NCBI RefSeq assembly: GCF_004916905.1
Contig: NZ_SDLV01000055.1
Location: forward strand, 62,001-126,000
Origin: Chryseobacterium candidae
Lineage (GTDB): Bacteria; Bacteroidota; Bacteroidia; Flavobacteriales; Weeksellaceae
Direction of reading: 5' to 3'
DNA length: 64,000 nucleotides
The translations under genes and the position numbers were made by a program. The notes under the pieces were generated by a model. It did no database searches, had not been told where the DNA came from, and worked only from the letters and a program-made list of their open reading frames with translations. Positions 1-10,171 of this stretch are shown piece after piece; position 1 is the first letter of the stretch; the number at the start of each line of letters is the position of its first letter.

Positions 1-1151
1 TAATGATACACTGCCTGAATCTGTTTGGCATTGGCATTATTATAAGCCGCTTTAATAGCTCTTCTGTTGATCAGAGGAGCGGTAAGTTCTCCCGCAAGAG
101 AAAACAGAAACGACTGAGGTTTGATGACATACAACGGATTAAAAGCCTGTAACCCGACTCCTGCAGAAAGATCAAGAGAAGGGTAGAACCTTGCTTTGGC
201 CACTTTAATGTCAAGCTTGGCAGCAGCCAGTTCATATTCAGCCTGTTTGATATCCGGACGGTTTTCCAATAGTTCGGAAGGAATTCCTCCATACACTGCT
301 TGCGGAACAACAGAATCAAAAGAATCCTGACTTCTTTCTACTGGTTGAGGAAATCTTCCCACCAGATAGTTGATCTTATTCTCAGTTTCAACAATCTTCT
401 GCCGGATGTCATACTGCATGCCCTGAGTTTTCAGTACCTGAGCTTCAAATCTCTGCACAGCTAATTCATTGGATCTGGCATTCTTTTTTAACTCTTTGAT
501 GATATCCAGCGCATCATTCTGAATTTTGATATTCTGATTCAGAATCACAAGCTCATTATCCAGCGCCAGCAGTTCATAATAAGAATCGGCAATCTCAGAA
601 ATAAGATGAGTTGTCATAAAGTTCTTTCCTTCAATACTGGCAAGATACCGCTGTACCTGTGCTCTTGTGGCATTATGAAGCTTTCCCCAGATATCGGTTT
701 CCCACTGTGCCTGAGCGCCAACGCCAAAGTCAAACAAAGGTTCAGGCATTTCTCTGCCCGGTTCTATTTCTGTATTGGCTTCCATAGCCCCGATATTGGT
801 GTATCGGCTTACTTTGTCTGCACCAGCTCCGGCTTTTAAACCTACAGATGGAAGATATTCTCCTTTTTTGGCTTTGATTTCATTTTTAGACATTTCAATT
901 TCCTGAAGAACAATATTCAGTTCCTGGTTATTCTGAAGGGCCTGACTAATAAGCTCCTGAAGATGAGGATCACTGAAGTATTCATTCCACTTCATTTTTC
1001 CTGTATTGATGGTGTCGTTTTCTGCAGAACCGTATTTTTCAGGTACTGTTTTATTTTCAGTACGCTGTACGATTTCGATAGGTTTACAGGCAGTAAGACT
1101 TAATAAGACGACTGCCAGACCTGTATATTGATATATTTTTCTTTTATTCAT
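1..1151 (-). CDS. RND efflux outer-membrane channel, TolC/OprM (NodT) family lipoprotein, 3' end beyond window
   Basis: Outer-membrane channel of a tripartite RND pump. The frame is open from the ATG at 1151 to the left edge (383 codons; these families are usually about 460-480 residues, so roughly the last fifth is missing). The N-terminus is a lipoprotein signal with lipobox LTAC around residues 20-23, and the body has the repeated alpha-helical hairpin and 'ENRPDIKQAE' segment typical of OMF proteins. Its start overlaps the stop of the upstream pump gene by 8 nt (ATGAATAA), so the two are probably translationally coupled. It is the last gene of the adaptor-pump-channel operon. Family assignment is firm; substrate cannot be read from sequence. 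Confidence 0.93.
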   Translation of the reverse strand, partial: MNKRKIYQYTGLAVVLLSLTACKPIEIVQRTENKTVPEKYGSAENDTINTGKMKWNEYFSDPHLQELISQALQNNQELNIVLQEIEMSKNEIKAKKGEYLPSVGLKAGAGADKVSRYTNIGAMEANTEIEPGREMPEPLFDFGVGAQAQWETDIWGKLHNATRAQVQRYLASIEGKNFMTTHLISEIADSYYELLALDNELVILNQNIKIQNDALDIIKELKKNARSNELAVQRFEAQVLKTQGMQYDIRQKIVETENKINYLVGRFPQPVERSQDSFDSVVPQAVYGGIPSELLENRPDIKQAEYELAAAKLDIKVAKARFYPSLDLSAGVGLQAFNPLYVIKPQSFLFSLAGELTAPLINRRAIKAAYNNANAKQIQAVYH

Positions 1152-4100
1152 AATGGATCATGTCTTCGCTTAATGGAGATTCATCTTCGTCTTTGATCAT
1201 TTTTTTACCATCAGACCATTTGGCAAATATGTAGTAGAGCCCCGGAATTACAATCACTCCGAATAGCGTTCCTATCAGCATACCTCCCAGTGAAGATGCC
1301 CCAATGGTATGGTTTCCGATCGCTCCGGCACCTCTTGCAAAAACAAGCGGAACCAATCCTGCAATAAAGGCAAAAGAGGTCATCAGAATCGGTCTGAAAC
1401 GGGCTTTTGAGCCTTCTACAGCCGCTTCAAGAATAGAATCTCCTGCCTGACGCCTTTTTACGGCAAATTCTACAATAAGCACCGCGTTTTTACCCAGTAA
1501 TCCGATAATCATGATCAATCCAACCTGTGCATAGATGTCATTTTCCAGACCCATAGCTTTTAATAATAAGAAAGACCCGAATACTCCCACCGGAAGTGAA
1601 CAAAGTACAGCAAACGGAATAAGAAAACTTTCATACTGAGCGGCCAGAACCAGATACACAAATACCAGAACAACAAGGAATACATAGATGGCTTCATTAC
1701 CACGCTGTGCCTCATCGTAAGACAATCCTTCCCATGCCACTTTGTATCCGTGAGGAAGTGTTTTGGCAGCCGTTTCGTTGATAGCCTGAATAGCATCAGC
1801 AGTAGTATACCCTGCAGCCGGAAGTCCACGGATTGCTGCGGAATTGTACATGTTGTAACGGGTGATTTCATTAGGTCCCTGTGTCTTTTTCATGGTCATA
1901 AATGCGGAATAAGGAACCATTTCATCACGGTCATTTTTCACATACAGATTCATAATATCCGTAGGAAGTCTTCTGAATTCCGGAGACGACTGTACATATA
2001 CTTTAAAGAACTGTCCGAAACGGATAAAGCCCTGTTCATAGGTACTACCGATCAGAATGTTGAGGTTGTCCATCGCTTTTCCGATAGAAACTCCTTTCTG
2101 CATTGCTGCATTATTATCAAAAACCAGTTCATACTGTGGATAATTAGCCGCAAAGAAGGTGAAGACTCCTGAAAGTTCCTTACGCTTTTTAAGCTGGGCG
2201 ATGAAATCTTTATTGGCTTTGTCAAATTCCTGATAATCAGTCGTTCTGTTAAGGTCAAGAAGCCTCATAGAGAAACCTCCCGAAGATCCGAACCCCGGAA
2301 CCGCCGGCGGTTCAAAGAACTCAATGGTAGCTCCGAGGTCTTTTGATTTTTCTTCCAGCTCTTCCATAATTTCCTTTACAGAATGATCACGGTCGTTCCA
2401 GCTTTTAAGGTTAATCAGACAGGTTCCTGCATTCGAACCACGGCCTTCCGTCATGATTTCGTATCCTGCCAACGATGATACAGATTCCACACCATCTACA
2501 CCCATACAGATTTTCTGCAATGTTCTGGAAACCTTATTCGTCTGTTCAAGGGTAGAACCCGGAGGAGTCTGGATAATAGCATAGATAGTTCCCTGGTCTT
2601 CATTCGGGATAAACCCGCCCGGAAGTACTTTATTGATCATCACAATTCCGGCACAGAAAGCAATCAGAATTCCCCATGTTACCACCTTTCGGCTCACGAT
2701 TTTTCTAAGGAATGAAGCGTATTTTCCTGTTATTTTATCAAACCCGCTATTGAATGAGTCTAAAGCTTTGGTGAAAATATTTGTTTTTTTCGGCTTTCCA
2801 TGATGGTTTTTCAGTAACATCGCAGCTAAAACCGGAGTCAGAGTAAGGGCTACTACCGCAGAAATCACAATAGAACTTGCCATGGTAATAGAAAACTGAC
2901 GATAGAAAGTTCCCACCGGACCTGTCATAAATGAAATAGGAATGAACACAGCTACCATCACGGCCGTAATAGCAATAATAGCACCTGCAATTTCACCCAT
3001 TACTTCTTTTACGGCTTTGTAAGGCGAAATATTACTGTCTTCCATTTTGGCGTGAACGGCTTCTATTACTACAATCGCGTTATCAACCACAATACCGATG
3101 GCCAATACCAATGCGAAAAGAGTAACCAAATTGATGGTTAATCCGAAGAACTGAATGACAAAGAAAGTTCCGATCAGGGAAACCGGTACGGCAATAATAG
3201 GAATCAAAGTAGAACGCCAGTCGCCAAGGAAAATGAAAACAACGATGGCTACAAGGATAAATGCATCTCTCAACGTGTGCATTACCTGTTCAATAGAAGC
3301 ATCCAGAAATTGTGAAACGTCATAACTGATTTTGTAATCAACACCCGGAGGGAAGTTTCCTTTCATTTCTGCCAGTTTTGCTTTCACATCCCTGATCACG
3401 TCATTCGCATTACTTCCGTAGTTTTGTTTTAAAACGATAGAAGCGGAAGGATGGCCGTCAAGATTGGAATAAATATCAAAGAATTCACTTCCAAGCTCTA
3501 CTTTGGCAATATCTTTCAGCTTCACATTTTCTCCTTCAGCATTGGAACGGACAATGATGTTTTCATATTCTTCCGGTTTATTATATTGTCCTTTATACGT
3601 CAATACATATTCCAGCGACTGTGCTGCAATCCCGGAACTTTGTCCGATTCTTCCCGGACGTCCGATGATACTCTGCTCGCCAATGGCTTTCATCACCTCA
3701 TCTACAGAAATAGAGTAAGCACGCATACGGTCAGGGTTCAGCCAGATACGCATGGCATATCTACGGCTTCCCAGAATCTGAGATTTTGCAATCCCGTGGA
3801 TACGGTTAATTTCCGGGATGATATTCACCATAGAGTAGTTGTAGAGGAATTTTTCATCCATACTTTTATTTGTACTGTAAAGGTTTACATACATCAGCAT
3901 ACTCGGCTGAATCGGGTTTACTACAACTCCTTCTTTCTGTACAAGTTCCGGTAATAAAGGCATTACCTGATCTACTCTGGTTTTTACCAGAACCACCGCT
4001 TCATTGGGATCGGTTCCGGGATCAAAGACAACGTTTACCGTAGCTTCTCCGGCACTGGTGGCATCAGTAGTGATGTAACGCATTCCCTGAACTCCATTGA

Positions 4101-4305
4101 TAGCATTTTCAATCGTAATCAAAGATGATTTTACCAATACATCTGCACTCGCTCCCGGATAGGCAATAGAAACAGCTACTGTGGTTGGGGCAATTTTTGG
4201 AAACTGTTCTGTAGGAAGCTGCTTCATGGCGATACCTCCCATAAACAGGATCACAACCGATATCACAATGGCGAAAACCGGTCGGTGTATTACTTTTTTA
4301 AACAT
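1144..4305 (-). CDS. RND multidrug efflux permease, HAE1 (AcrB/MexB-like) family
   Basis: Inner-membrane proton-driven efflux pump of 1053 aa, the full length for HAE1 pumps. It starts with a cytoplasmic MFKKVIHRPVFA segment and TM1, followed by the two large periplasmic loops and twelve TM helices. The TM4 segment reads AIGIVVDNAIVVIEAV: the first of the two proton-relay aspartates of AcrB is kept, while the second is Asn. The C-terminal half carries the usual GLLGKNAVLIVEFA helix with its lysine. It lies 15 nt downstream of the adaptor gene and overlaps the channel gene by 8 nt. Expected to export amphiphilic toxic compounds; the substrate is not predictable here. Confidence 0.97.
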   Translation of the reverse strand: MFKKVIHRPVFAIVISVVILFMGGIAMKQLPTEQFPKIAPTTVAVSIAYPGASADVLVKSSLITIENAINGVQGMRYITTDATSAGEATVNVVFDPGTDPNEAVVLVKTRVDQVMPLLPELVQKEGVVVNPIQPSMLMYVNLYSTNKSMDEKFLYNYSMVNIIPEINRIHGIAKSQILGSRRYAMRIWLNPDRMRAYSISVDEVMKAIGEQSIIGRPGRIGQSSGIAAQSLEYVLTYKGQYNKPEEYENIIVRSNAEGENVKLKDIAKVELGSEFFDIYSNLDGHPSASIVLKQNYGSNANDVIRDVKAKLAEMKGNFPPGVDYKISYDVSQFLDASIEQVMHTLRDAFILVAIVVFIFLGDWRSTLIPIIAVPVSLIGTFFVIQFFGLTINLVTLFALVLAIGIVVDNAIVVIEAVHAKMEDSNISPYKAVKEVMGEIAGAIIAITAVMVAVFIPISFMTGPVGTFYRQFSITMASSIVISAVVALTLTPVLAAMLLKNHHGKPKKTNIFTKALDSFNSGFDKITGKYASFLRKIVSRKVVTWGILIAFCAGIVMINKVLPGGFIPNEDQGTIYAIIQTPPGSTLEQTNKVSRTLQKICMGVDGVESVSSLAGYEIMTEGRGSNAGTCLINLKSWNDRDHSVKEIMEELEEKSKDLGATIEFFEPPAVPGFGSSGGFSMRLLDLNRTTDYQEFDKANKDFIAQLKKRKELSGVFTFFAANYPQYELVFDNNAAMQKGVSIGKAMDNLNILIGSTYEQGFIRFGQFFKVYVQSSPEFRRLPTDIMNLYVKNDRDEMVPYSAFMTMKKTQGPNEITRYNMYNSAAIRGLPAAGYTTADAIQAINETAAKTLPHGYKVAWEGLSYDEAQRGNEAIYVFLVVLVFVYLVLAAQYESFLIPFAVLCSLPVGVFGSFLLLKAMGLENDIYAQVGLIMIIGLLGKNAVLIVEFAVKRRQAGDSILEAAVEGSKARFRPILMTSFAFIAGLVPLVFARGAGAIGNHTIGASSLGGMLIGTLFGVIVIPGLYYIFAKWSDGKKMIKDEDESPLSEDMIHYE

Positions 4306-4320
4306 AATGCTGCTTTTGGG

Positions 4321-5406
4321 TTACTCGGCGTACAGATCCAGATTCGACATTACTTTTTCAGGCTTTTGGTACTTTGAGCTGATCTTCTGGTTTTCCTGAA
4401 CCATTCTAAGACCCTCAAGCAGGATTCTGTCATCCTTTCCAAGTCCTGAAGAAACTACATAAATGTGAGGTAATTCGGCAGCTACTTTTATTTCTCTTGC
4501 ATGTACTTTGCCATCTTTACCAATCACATAGACATATTTCTTTTCCAGCTCTTCGAAAGTAGCTTTCTGTGGAATCATCATCGCATTGGAATAAGGGGAA
4601 GTAATAACAATGTTTCCGGTTTCTCCATATCTTAACAGTCCTTTTGGATTCGGGAAAGTAGCCCTGTAAGCGATATTTCCTGTTTCATTGTCAAAATCAG
4701 ACTCTATGGTCTGTACGATACCATCTTGGGTAAACTCTTTGCCATTGGCCATTCTTAAACGTACATGCAATGGGTTGTTATCTTTTTTCGCATCCATCTG
4801 ATTAAGATATTCAGCTTCAGGAACATTGAAGTATACCCACATTTTGCTGTTGTCTGAAAGTTCAGTTACCAATTCACCTTCATCTACAAGGCTTCCTTTA
4901 CGCACATGTAATTTTCCTACAATTCCGGCAAACGGAGCACGGATTTCTGTGAATCTCAAATGGGTATTCATTGAAGAAAGCTCGGCCTGGGCTTTTTCAT
5001 ATCTTGCTTTGGCCATAGCCATTTCCTGGGGAGCAACGATGTTTTTGTCGGAAAGGTTTTTGGTATTCTGATATTCAATTTCTGCGTATTTGGTTTCCGC
5101 TTTGGCACGGTTTACATCAGATTCATAAAGATTGGGCATGATTTTGAACAGCAGCTGTCCTTTTTGTACAAACTGCCCTTCATCTGCATAAATAGACTGG
5201 ATGTATCCTTTTTCCTGAGCTCGAAGCTCAATATGATTAATGGAACGGATTTGCGCAACATAATCTTTGTTCACCAATGTATCTTTTATAAGAGGGCTTG
5301 TAACGTTGAATGAAGCTGCTTCTGTTTTTTCCTTTTTTTCAGATTGACAGCCTACAAACAGTAGAATAAGGCACAAGTTGATATACATGAGACTTTTCTT
5401 GACCAT
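4321..5406 (-). CDS. RND efflux periplasmic adaptor (membrane fusion protein)
   Basis: Adaptor joining the RND pump to the outer-membrane channel, 361 aa. An N-terminal lipoprotein-type signal (LLFVGC, residues 16-21) would anchor it to the inner membrane. It has split lipoyl (GYIQSIYADEGQFVQKGQLL) and barrel-sandwich halves around a short alpha-hairpin (about residues 95-150), then a beta-barrel domain and a membrane-proximal domain, in the normal order for AcrA/MexA relatives. First gene of the three-gene operon. No local regulator gene is adjacent, and I saw no clear -7 element in the 105 nt before it. Confidence 0.95.
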   Translation of the reverse strand: MVKKSLMYINLCLILLFVGCQSEKKEKTEAASFNVTSPLIKDTLVNKDYVAQIRSINHIELRAQEKGYIQSIYADEGQFVQKGQLLFKIMPNLYESDVNRAKAETKYAEIEYQNTKNLSDKNIVAPQEMAMAKARYEKAQAELSSMNTHLRFTEIRAPFAGIVGKLHVRKGSLVDEGELVTELSDNSKMWVYFNVPEAEYLNQMDAKKDNNPLHVRLRMANGKEFTQDGIVQTIESDFDNETGNIAYRATFPNPKGLLRYGETGNIVITSPYSNAMMIPQKATFEELEKKYVYVIGKDGKVHAREIKVAAELPHIYVVSSGLGKDDRILLEGLRMVQENQKISSKYQKPEKVMSNLDLYAE

Positions 5407-5511
5407 GATAAATATTGTTTTTATAATAATTTATAATTGAAAAAATAGAGTTACCGGCTCTCATAGCAGAGTATGAAAGCAGATAAGATTTTCGAAAAAA
5501 TTAGTATAAAA

Positions 5512-5970
5512 TCACAGTCGGATGACCCTGTACTGGATGTACAGATCATCGTCTAAGGTTTTTAAATGTTCTGATTGAGCAAGAGAAACAGCAATTTGTC
5601 TGTTGTGAAATGTAGTGACAAAGCCTGAAATGAGATGCCATAAACCATCTTTAAAAAGGGCAAGAAGCTGGGTAGAACCTGAGGTTTCTACATTGTCGTC
5701 ATTTTCATTGTCATTTTCAGAAAGATTAGCTCTGATTTTGTTGTATCGCGGATGGCTGACATTGTAAGTATCATTGGCTTCATTATTTTTAAGAAATGCA
5801 AAAGATTCTTTGAAGCTCTTTTTCTTATGAATAAGAAGATCAGTGGTAAAATGAATATCGGAAGGAATATCCGTTGAAATATACTGTTGAATTTGCCCGT
5901 AATACCATCCTACAATGGTAAGCATAGCAAATAACAAGCTGTACAAATATTGATAAAATCTTTTCCGCAT
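5512..5970 (-). CDS. Hypothetical protein with one N-terminal membrane or signal segment
   Basis: 152 aa, not recognised. Residues 1-25 form a hydrophobic segment (YLYSLLFAMLTIVGWYY) after a basic N-terminus, so the protein is exported or singly membrane-anchored. The middle has an acidic Asn/Asp/Glu-rich stretch (around residues 80-95), and the C-terminus DDLYIQYRVIRL ends in beta-like sequence. It lies about 105 nt upstream of the efflux adaptor on the same strand and could be co-transcribed, but nothing ties it to efflux. Confidence 0.7.
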   Translation of the reverse strand: MRKRFYQYLYSLLFAMLTIVGWYYGQIQQYISTDIPSDIHFTTDLLIHKKKSFKESFAFLKNNEANDTYNVSHPRYNKIRANLSENDNENDDNVETSGSTQLLALFKDGLWHLISGFVTTFHNRQIAVSLAQSEHLKTLDDDLYIQYRVIRL

Positions 5971-6266
5971 CCCAGTGACAAAGGTAGGTAAACTTCAAAA
6001 TAAGTGCAACCGTTGAAGATTAAAAAAGTGTTAAAAGTAGTTTGTTGACTAAAAAATAGATCTGTTTCCCTGATTTTCCTTTTTGGCTAGGAAGAAGATA
6101 GACCCGAAACATATAAGGAAAGTGAATATTGTAAAGTTTTTCAATATAAAAATTAATCTTTTTTTGAATTAGCTTTATTTTGCACAATTTTTGCTGTAAA
6201 AAGCTACTTTTAAAGGTTAAAGCATAACCGATAGTACAAAAAAATCCTCCAATATTTATATTTATT

Positions 6267-7775
6267 ATGATGAAAAAATACCTTATTTATATATCACTTT
6301 TTGGGGCACCCTTATTCTGGGGCCAAAGTAAAGTGACTGAAAAATCTGCTTATCAGCAAAGCCTGACGCTGTCAGAGACAGAAAATGCAGCAATGGCGTT
6401 TGATGCTGATATAAAATTGTCCGATGCGGAAATCGCTTTGGATAAAAAACTATTCCAGCTTCGTGAACAGTTTCTGAGTGATTCCGAAGCAAAGAAAATA
6501 TCTTTATATAACAGCTCTTTTAATGAGTTAAAACCATTAATAGAAAGCAGCAAGCTGTTTGAAATCCTTCAGACAATGCCGAAAGGAGGTCTGCTCCATA
6601 CCCACAGCGGTGGAATTACAGATGTGAGATGGATTATTTCAACAGCCAGAAAATATCAGGAATGCTATGTTTACGATCAGAAAGATAATGATCAGTTTAT
6701 TTCCGGACAGCTGGGATTTTTTGAAAAAGGAAAAATTCCGGACGGATTTGTAAACCTTGATAAAAAACTCACTTCAAATCCTGATTTTGAAAAAAAACTT
6801 CAGGATCTTCTTACGCTGAAACGTGATAACCTTTGCTCTTATACAGATTATTGGATTGAATTTGAAAAACGTTTTAAGCGTATCAGTTTACTGCTTCCCT
6901 ACCGTCCTTTCTTTAAAGAATATTATCTGAAAGGATTTCAGGATTTAGTAAAAGATAAAGTACAGCATGTAGAAATCAGATATATTTTTGATGAGCTTTA
7001 TGATTTTCAGCATGGAAAGTATCCTTTGAAAACTTCCATCACAGATCTGCAGGACATTCTTAAAGAAGTACACCAATCAGATCCCCGGTTTACTCTGAAA
7101 CTGATCTATTCAAGCTTTAAATTCTTAGATAATGAAAGTATTGAAAAACAGCTGGAAACGGCATTCGAAATGAAGAAAGAATTTCCGGATATGATCTCAG
7201 GCTTTGATCTTGTGGCAGATGAAGCGGCTGGGCATAATATCAGTTTTTTTGAGAAAAGCTGGGCCAAAATGAGCGGACTTAGTAAAAAGTACAAAGTGGA
7301 ACTGCCTCTTTTCCTTCATGCCGGCGAAAGCAATTCTATTCTGAATAAAAATATTCTGGATGTAGTGCTGCTGAACAATAAAAGAATTGGCCACGGACTG
7401 AATCTGATTTACTTCCCAAAAACAATGGAACAGGTCAGAAAACAAAATAAACTGGTGGAAGTAAGCCCACTCAGTAATCAGATCTTAGGATATGTAAGTG
7501 ATCTGAGAAATCATCCGGCAAGAGTATTATTAAGTAATGGAGTACAATGTTCCATCAACAGTGATGATCCATCAGTGTATGGATATACAGGTTTGAGCTA
7601 TGATTTTTGGGTTACACTGGTCTATTGGGAACTGGATGTGAAAGCCCTGAAGAAGCTGGTCTTCAATTCCATTACTTATTCTTCTTTGAATGATAATGAG
7701 AAAAAGAAAGCTGTTGATTACCTGAATCTGCAATGGAATGACTTTGTTCAGAAAGCAAATCTGAAATTAAATTAA
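6267..7775 (+). CDS. Secreted adenosine deaminase of the ADA2/ADGF type
   Basis: 502 aa. Signal peptide at residues 1-20, ending LFWGQ. An N-terminal extension with helical character (about 45-100) is followed by the metal-dependent amidohydrolase barrel. Zinc and catalytic motifs seen: HTH at 111-113, HAGES around 350-354, RIGHGLNL around 373-380, and NSDDP at 431-435 (the paired Asp that binds zinc and substrate). Extracellular position plus the N-terminal extension is the ADGF/ADA2 architecture rather than the cytoplasmic enzyme. Expected reaction: deamination of extracellular adenosine or deoxyadenosine to inosine, for nucleoside scavenging. The GGQ-less SD-poor start fits this genome; no partner genes are adjacent. 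Confidence 0.9.
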   Translation: MMKKYLIYISLFGAPLFWGQSKVTEKSAYQQSLTLSETENAAMAFDADIKLSDAEIALDKKLFQLREQFLSDSEAKKISLYNSSFNELKPLIESSKLFEILQTMPKGGLLHTHSGGITDVRWIISTARKYQECYVYDQKDNDQFISGQLGFFEKGKIPDGFVNLDKKLTSNPDFEKKLQDLLTLKRDNLCSYTDYWIEFEKRFKRISLLLPYRPFFKEYYLKGFQDLVKDKVQHVEIRYIFDELYDFQHGKYPLKTSITDLQDILKEVHQSDPRFTLKLIYSSFKFLDNESIEKQLETAFEMKKEFPDMISGFDLVADEAAGHNISFFEKSWAKMSGLSKKYKVELPLFLHAGESNSILNKNILDVVLLNNKRIGHGLNLIYFPKTMEQVRKQNKLVEVSPLSNQILGYVSDLRNHPARVLLSNGVQCSINSDDPSVYGYTGLSYDFWVTLVYWELDVKALKKLVFNSITYSSLNDNEKKKAVDYLNLQWNDFVQKANLKLN

Positions 7776-7864
7776 TTATCATTTTGGTAAAAGCAGTATC
7801 CGGTTTTCAAAGACATTCAGAAGTGTCCTGACAGTTGAATCCGGTCTTAACTTTGCATAAAATC

Positions 7865-7891
7865 AGTCCGGGATCAATATTATCCCGGACT
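7865..7891 (+). terminator. Stem-loop terminator after the adenosine deaminase
   Basis: Perfect 10-bp inverted repeat AGTCCGGGAT / ATCCCGGACT with a 7-nt loop, followed by a T-rich run. It lies between the plus-strand deaminase gene and the convergent minus-strand gene ending at 8008. Confidence 0.75.
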
Positions 7892-8007
7892 ATATTTAGG
7901 CATTTGTGTTTTTGAAGCTGTGGGGTATAAAAAAATACTTCTTTAAGATATCTTATATAAGGAAGACAGGAACAAAAGCTTATTGGACCGTCTTTATTTT
8001 GATCTTA

Positions 8008-8838
8008 TTATACAATAGTAACCTGTACAGCGATCCACCTAACGCCGTCACTTACTATTTTTACTTTAGGATAGTTCTCTTGTATTCGGTAATCGCCTCC
8101 GTTACCTGTTGTATAGTTATTACTTATCCCGTTGATATATGTTCCGTAAATAGGATAATTGGTATATGCATGTAACCCTGAAGCTGTTCCGTTTGCACCA
8201 TCGGAATCATTAATCAGATAAAGTTCACGCCCGGGGAAAAGCTCAGGATTCGGTAACTGAATATTATAATTCGTATTGATAAAATCCGGAGCAGATCCGG
8301 AATTGGTAGGCCCTGAGATGGTACCGGACAGTCTTATAAAAACATAATAATCACTATCCTGTACAATATACGGATTGGAAGAGGTCCTGCTTCCGGTAAC
8401 AAAGGTAATATTTTGAGTAATTCCCGCTCCTAGACTGAACCTTCTCCATCCTGTTCCGTCCCAGTAATAATATCCGGGCGAGAGATTTGTCCCTATATTG
8501 TAGACAAGAAGACCGGTTGCCTGGCCGCTTATGCCGTCCAGATCCATTGTGTAGGAAGTAAGATCTACTCTTGGAGGAAGAAATCCCTGGCTGGATGTGC
8601 TTATATCAAGCTTTGCAGAAGAATCAGGTGAAATAGTCCCTATTCCTACAGATCCGTTGGCGGTCATAACAAAATCATTGGCTTGCTGCGTAGATGTCGG
8701 ACTACCTGATGAAGGGTTATCTTTTGCTGCATCAATATGGAATGCTTCCAATGGAGTAGATGTATTAATTCCTACCTGTGCAAATAAAGTTGTGCATGTA
8801 AAATACAGTGCCATCTGCAGTAAAATCTTTTTTTTCAT
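8008..8838 (-). CDS. Secreted GINT-family surface protein
   Basis: 276 aa. Signal peptide 1-20 followed directly by QVGINTSTPLEAFHI, the N-terminal signature shared with four other proteins in this window. A second repeat of the motif, SVGIGTISPDSSAKLDI (about 64-80), resembles the short beta repeats of phage tail-fibre and S74-type proteins. Middle: a GLLVYNIGTN...YYYWDGTGWRRF segment common to these bacteroidotal proteins. C-terminal ~130 residues are beta-rich and not recognised. No type IX secretion C-terminal domain is evident. Divergent from the membrane AraC regulator starting at 9104. Function unknown; surface location is inferred. Confidence 0.8.
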   Translation of the reverse strand: MKKKILLQMALYFTCTTLFAQVGINTSTPLEAFHIDAAKDNPSSGSPTSTQQANDFVMTANGSVGIGTISPDSSAKLDISTSSQGFLPPRVDLTSYTMDLDGISGQATGLLVYNIGTNLSPGYYYWDGTGWRRFSLGAGITQNITFVTGSRTSSNPYIVQDSDYYVFIRLSGTISGPTNSGSAPDFINTNYNIQLPNPELFPGRELYLINDSDGANGTASGLHAYTNYPIYGTYINGISNNYTTGNGGDYRIQENYPKVKIVSDGVRWIAVQVTIV

Positions 8839-8921
8839 TTTTTGACTTTTTTTTTTGTGTGTTTAACGATAATGGTTATTATGAACGATTAATACTTGTA
8901 TTCACAAACTTATTGTCTGCG

Positions 8922-8929
8922 CAAATATA
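8922..8929 (-). promoter_or_regulatory. -7 element (TATATTTG) for the 8008-8838 gene
   Basis: Reads TATATTTG on the minus strand, an exact match to the Bacteroidota -7 consensus TAnnTTTG, about 85 nt upstream of the start codon. No convincing -33 element was found. Confidence 0.5.
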
Positions 8930-9103
8930 GACGGAATAATAAACTGAATATGATAAATTGATAATGTTTATAAAGGTGTTTGAATTAAAGTAAATTTCTA
9001 TATATTAGTAACTTAATTAAGTTGATTTATGAAAATATTCTATGAATAATTTATTATAGGTTGAAAAATGATTAATTTAGTATAAAACATAAGCGTTATA
9101 CTC

Positions 9104-10150
9104 ATGATGAAATTAAATGGTATCAAAGAAAATGAAGATTACAATATGTCTTCCCTTAATAATCTTTTCAAAAGATATATTCTTCATTATAATTTAATAT
9201 TAGTAACCGTATTACTCATTCATGAAACTTTCTTCTATTTTGAAGGAAATACCAATATTGCGATGGTGATGTTCAGCTTTACACTTTTTCTTATATTGGT
9301 CACTGTGGTAGTTTATAAACTGGATTATTTTATTCTCAGATATCTGATTACCTACTATATTGTGGTTCATATAACCCTTTTGAACATTCTGATTTTTGCT
9401 TTCTTGAAAAATACTCCTGAGGTTTCTGTATTTATTCTTTTAATTCCTTTTGGAATTTATAATTTTTATAGTTTCAAGACAGTTATATACTGCATTGTTA
9501 CTATAATGTTGTCCTTTTTGACTATAGTCTCACTCCCGGATCCTTATTATCCCGATGTTCTGCAGGTTCATTATAGTGCTTATGTAGGGACAATAAAAAT
9601 TATTTCTACCTTTTTTATTATAGGAATATTTCTTCTCTATTATAATATTTTGATTTCAAATGAAAAGGTTAAAATTTATTTGAGGAATAGTAGTATTATG
9701 CATAAAAATGATACTACTTTAGATGAGGAAGATTATACAGCTGCTATAAATGAAACTTATACAGCACTGTATGAACAGATTATTGATCATTTTAAAAGCG
9801 AGCCGTGGAAAGACCCTGATTTTTTGGCTCAGGACCTTGCAGAGAGCCTTAATACGAATACAACATATATTTCCAGAGCTATCAATATCAATACGGGAAT
9901 GAATTTTAAAACTTTTGTAAATAGCTACAGGATCAATTATATTAAAGAAGAATTGAAAAAAGATAATAATTATAACCGGTACACCTTGATGTATATTTAT
10001 ACTTCAGCCGGTTTCAGACATCAGTCTACATTTAATAAAACATTTAAACAGTTTGAAAATATGACTCCATCAGAATTCATCAATTCTCTACTTAAAAGGG
10101 AGATGCCTGATCCGATAGAAGAAATGAAAGTTATAAATTCCGCAGAATAA
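9104..10150 (+). CDS. Membrane-anchored AraC-family transcription regulator
   Basis: 348 aa. Residues 25-190 contain about five to six hydrophobic helices in pairs; residues 235-340 form the AraC DNA-binding domain with two HTH motifs (DPDFLAQDLAESLNTNTTYI and the LMYIYTSAGFRHQSTFNKTF region, then the P-S-E-F ending). There is no phosphoacceptor domain. The DNA-binding part is close to that of the 52625-53632 regulator, including the 'NTTYISRAINxxxxxNFKTF' arrangement. It diverges from a GINT-family gene, the same arrangement as at 53 kb, so control of the neighbour by a membrane signal is a reasonable guess. Ends at a 20-bp terminator hairpin. Confidence 0.9.
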   Translation: MMKLNGIKENEDYNMSSLNNLFKRYILHYNLILVTVLLIHETFFYFEGNTNIAMVMFSFTLFLILVTVVVYKLDYFILRYLITYYIVVHITLLNILIFAFLKNTPEVSVFILLIPFGIYNFYSFKTVIYCIVTIMLSFLTIVSLPDPYYPDVLQVHYSAYVGTIKIISTFFIIGIFLLYYNILISNEKVKIYLRNSSIMHKNDTTLDEEDYTAAINETYTALYEQIIDHFKSEPWKDPDFLAQDLAESLNTNTTYISRAININTGMNFKTFVNSYRINYIKEELKKDNNYNRYTLMYIYTSAGFRHQSTFNKTFKQFENMTPSEFINSLLKREMPDPIEEMKVINSAE

Positions 10151-10171
10151 AATATTCAGATCACGCTTACC

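Noticed and set aside
8008..8838. Type IX secretion cargo with C-terminal sorting domain (GINT proteins)
   Set aside because: The C-termini do not end in the typical CTD segments; only the N-terminal signal is clear.
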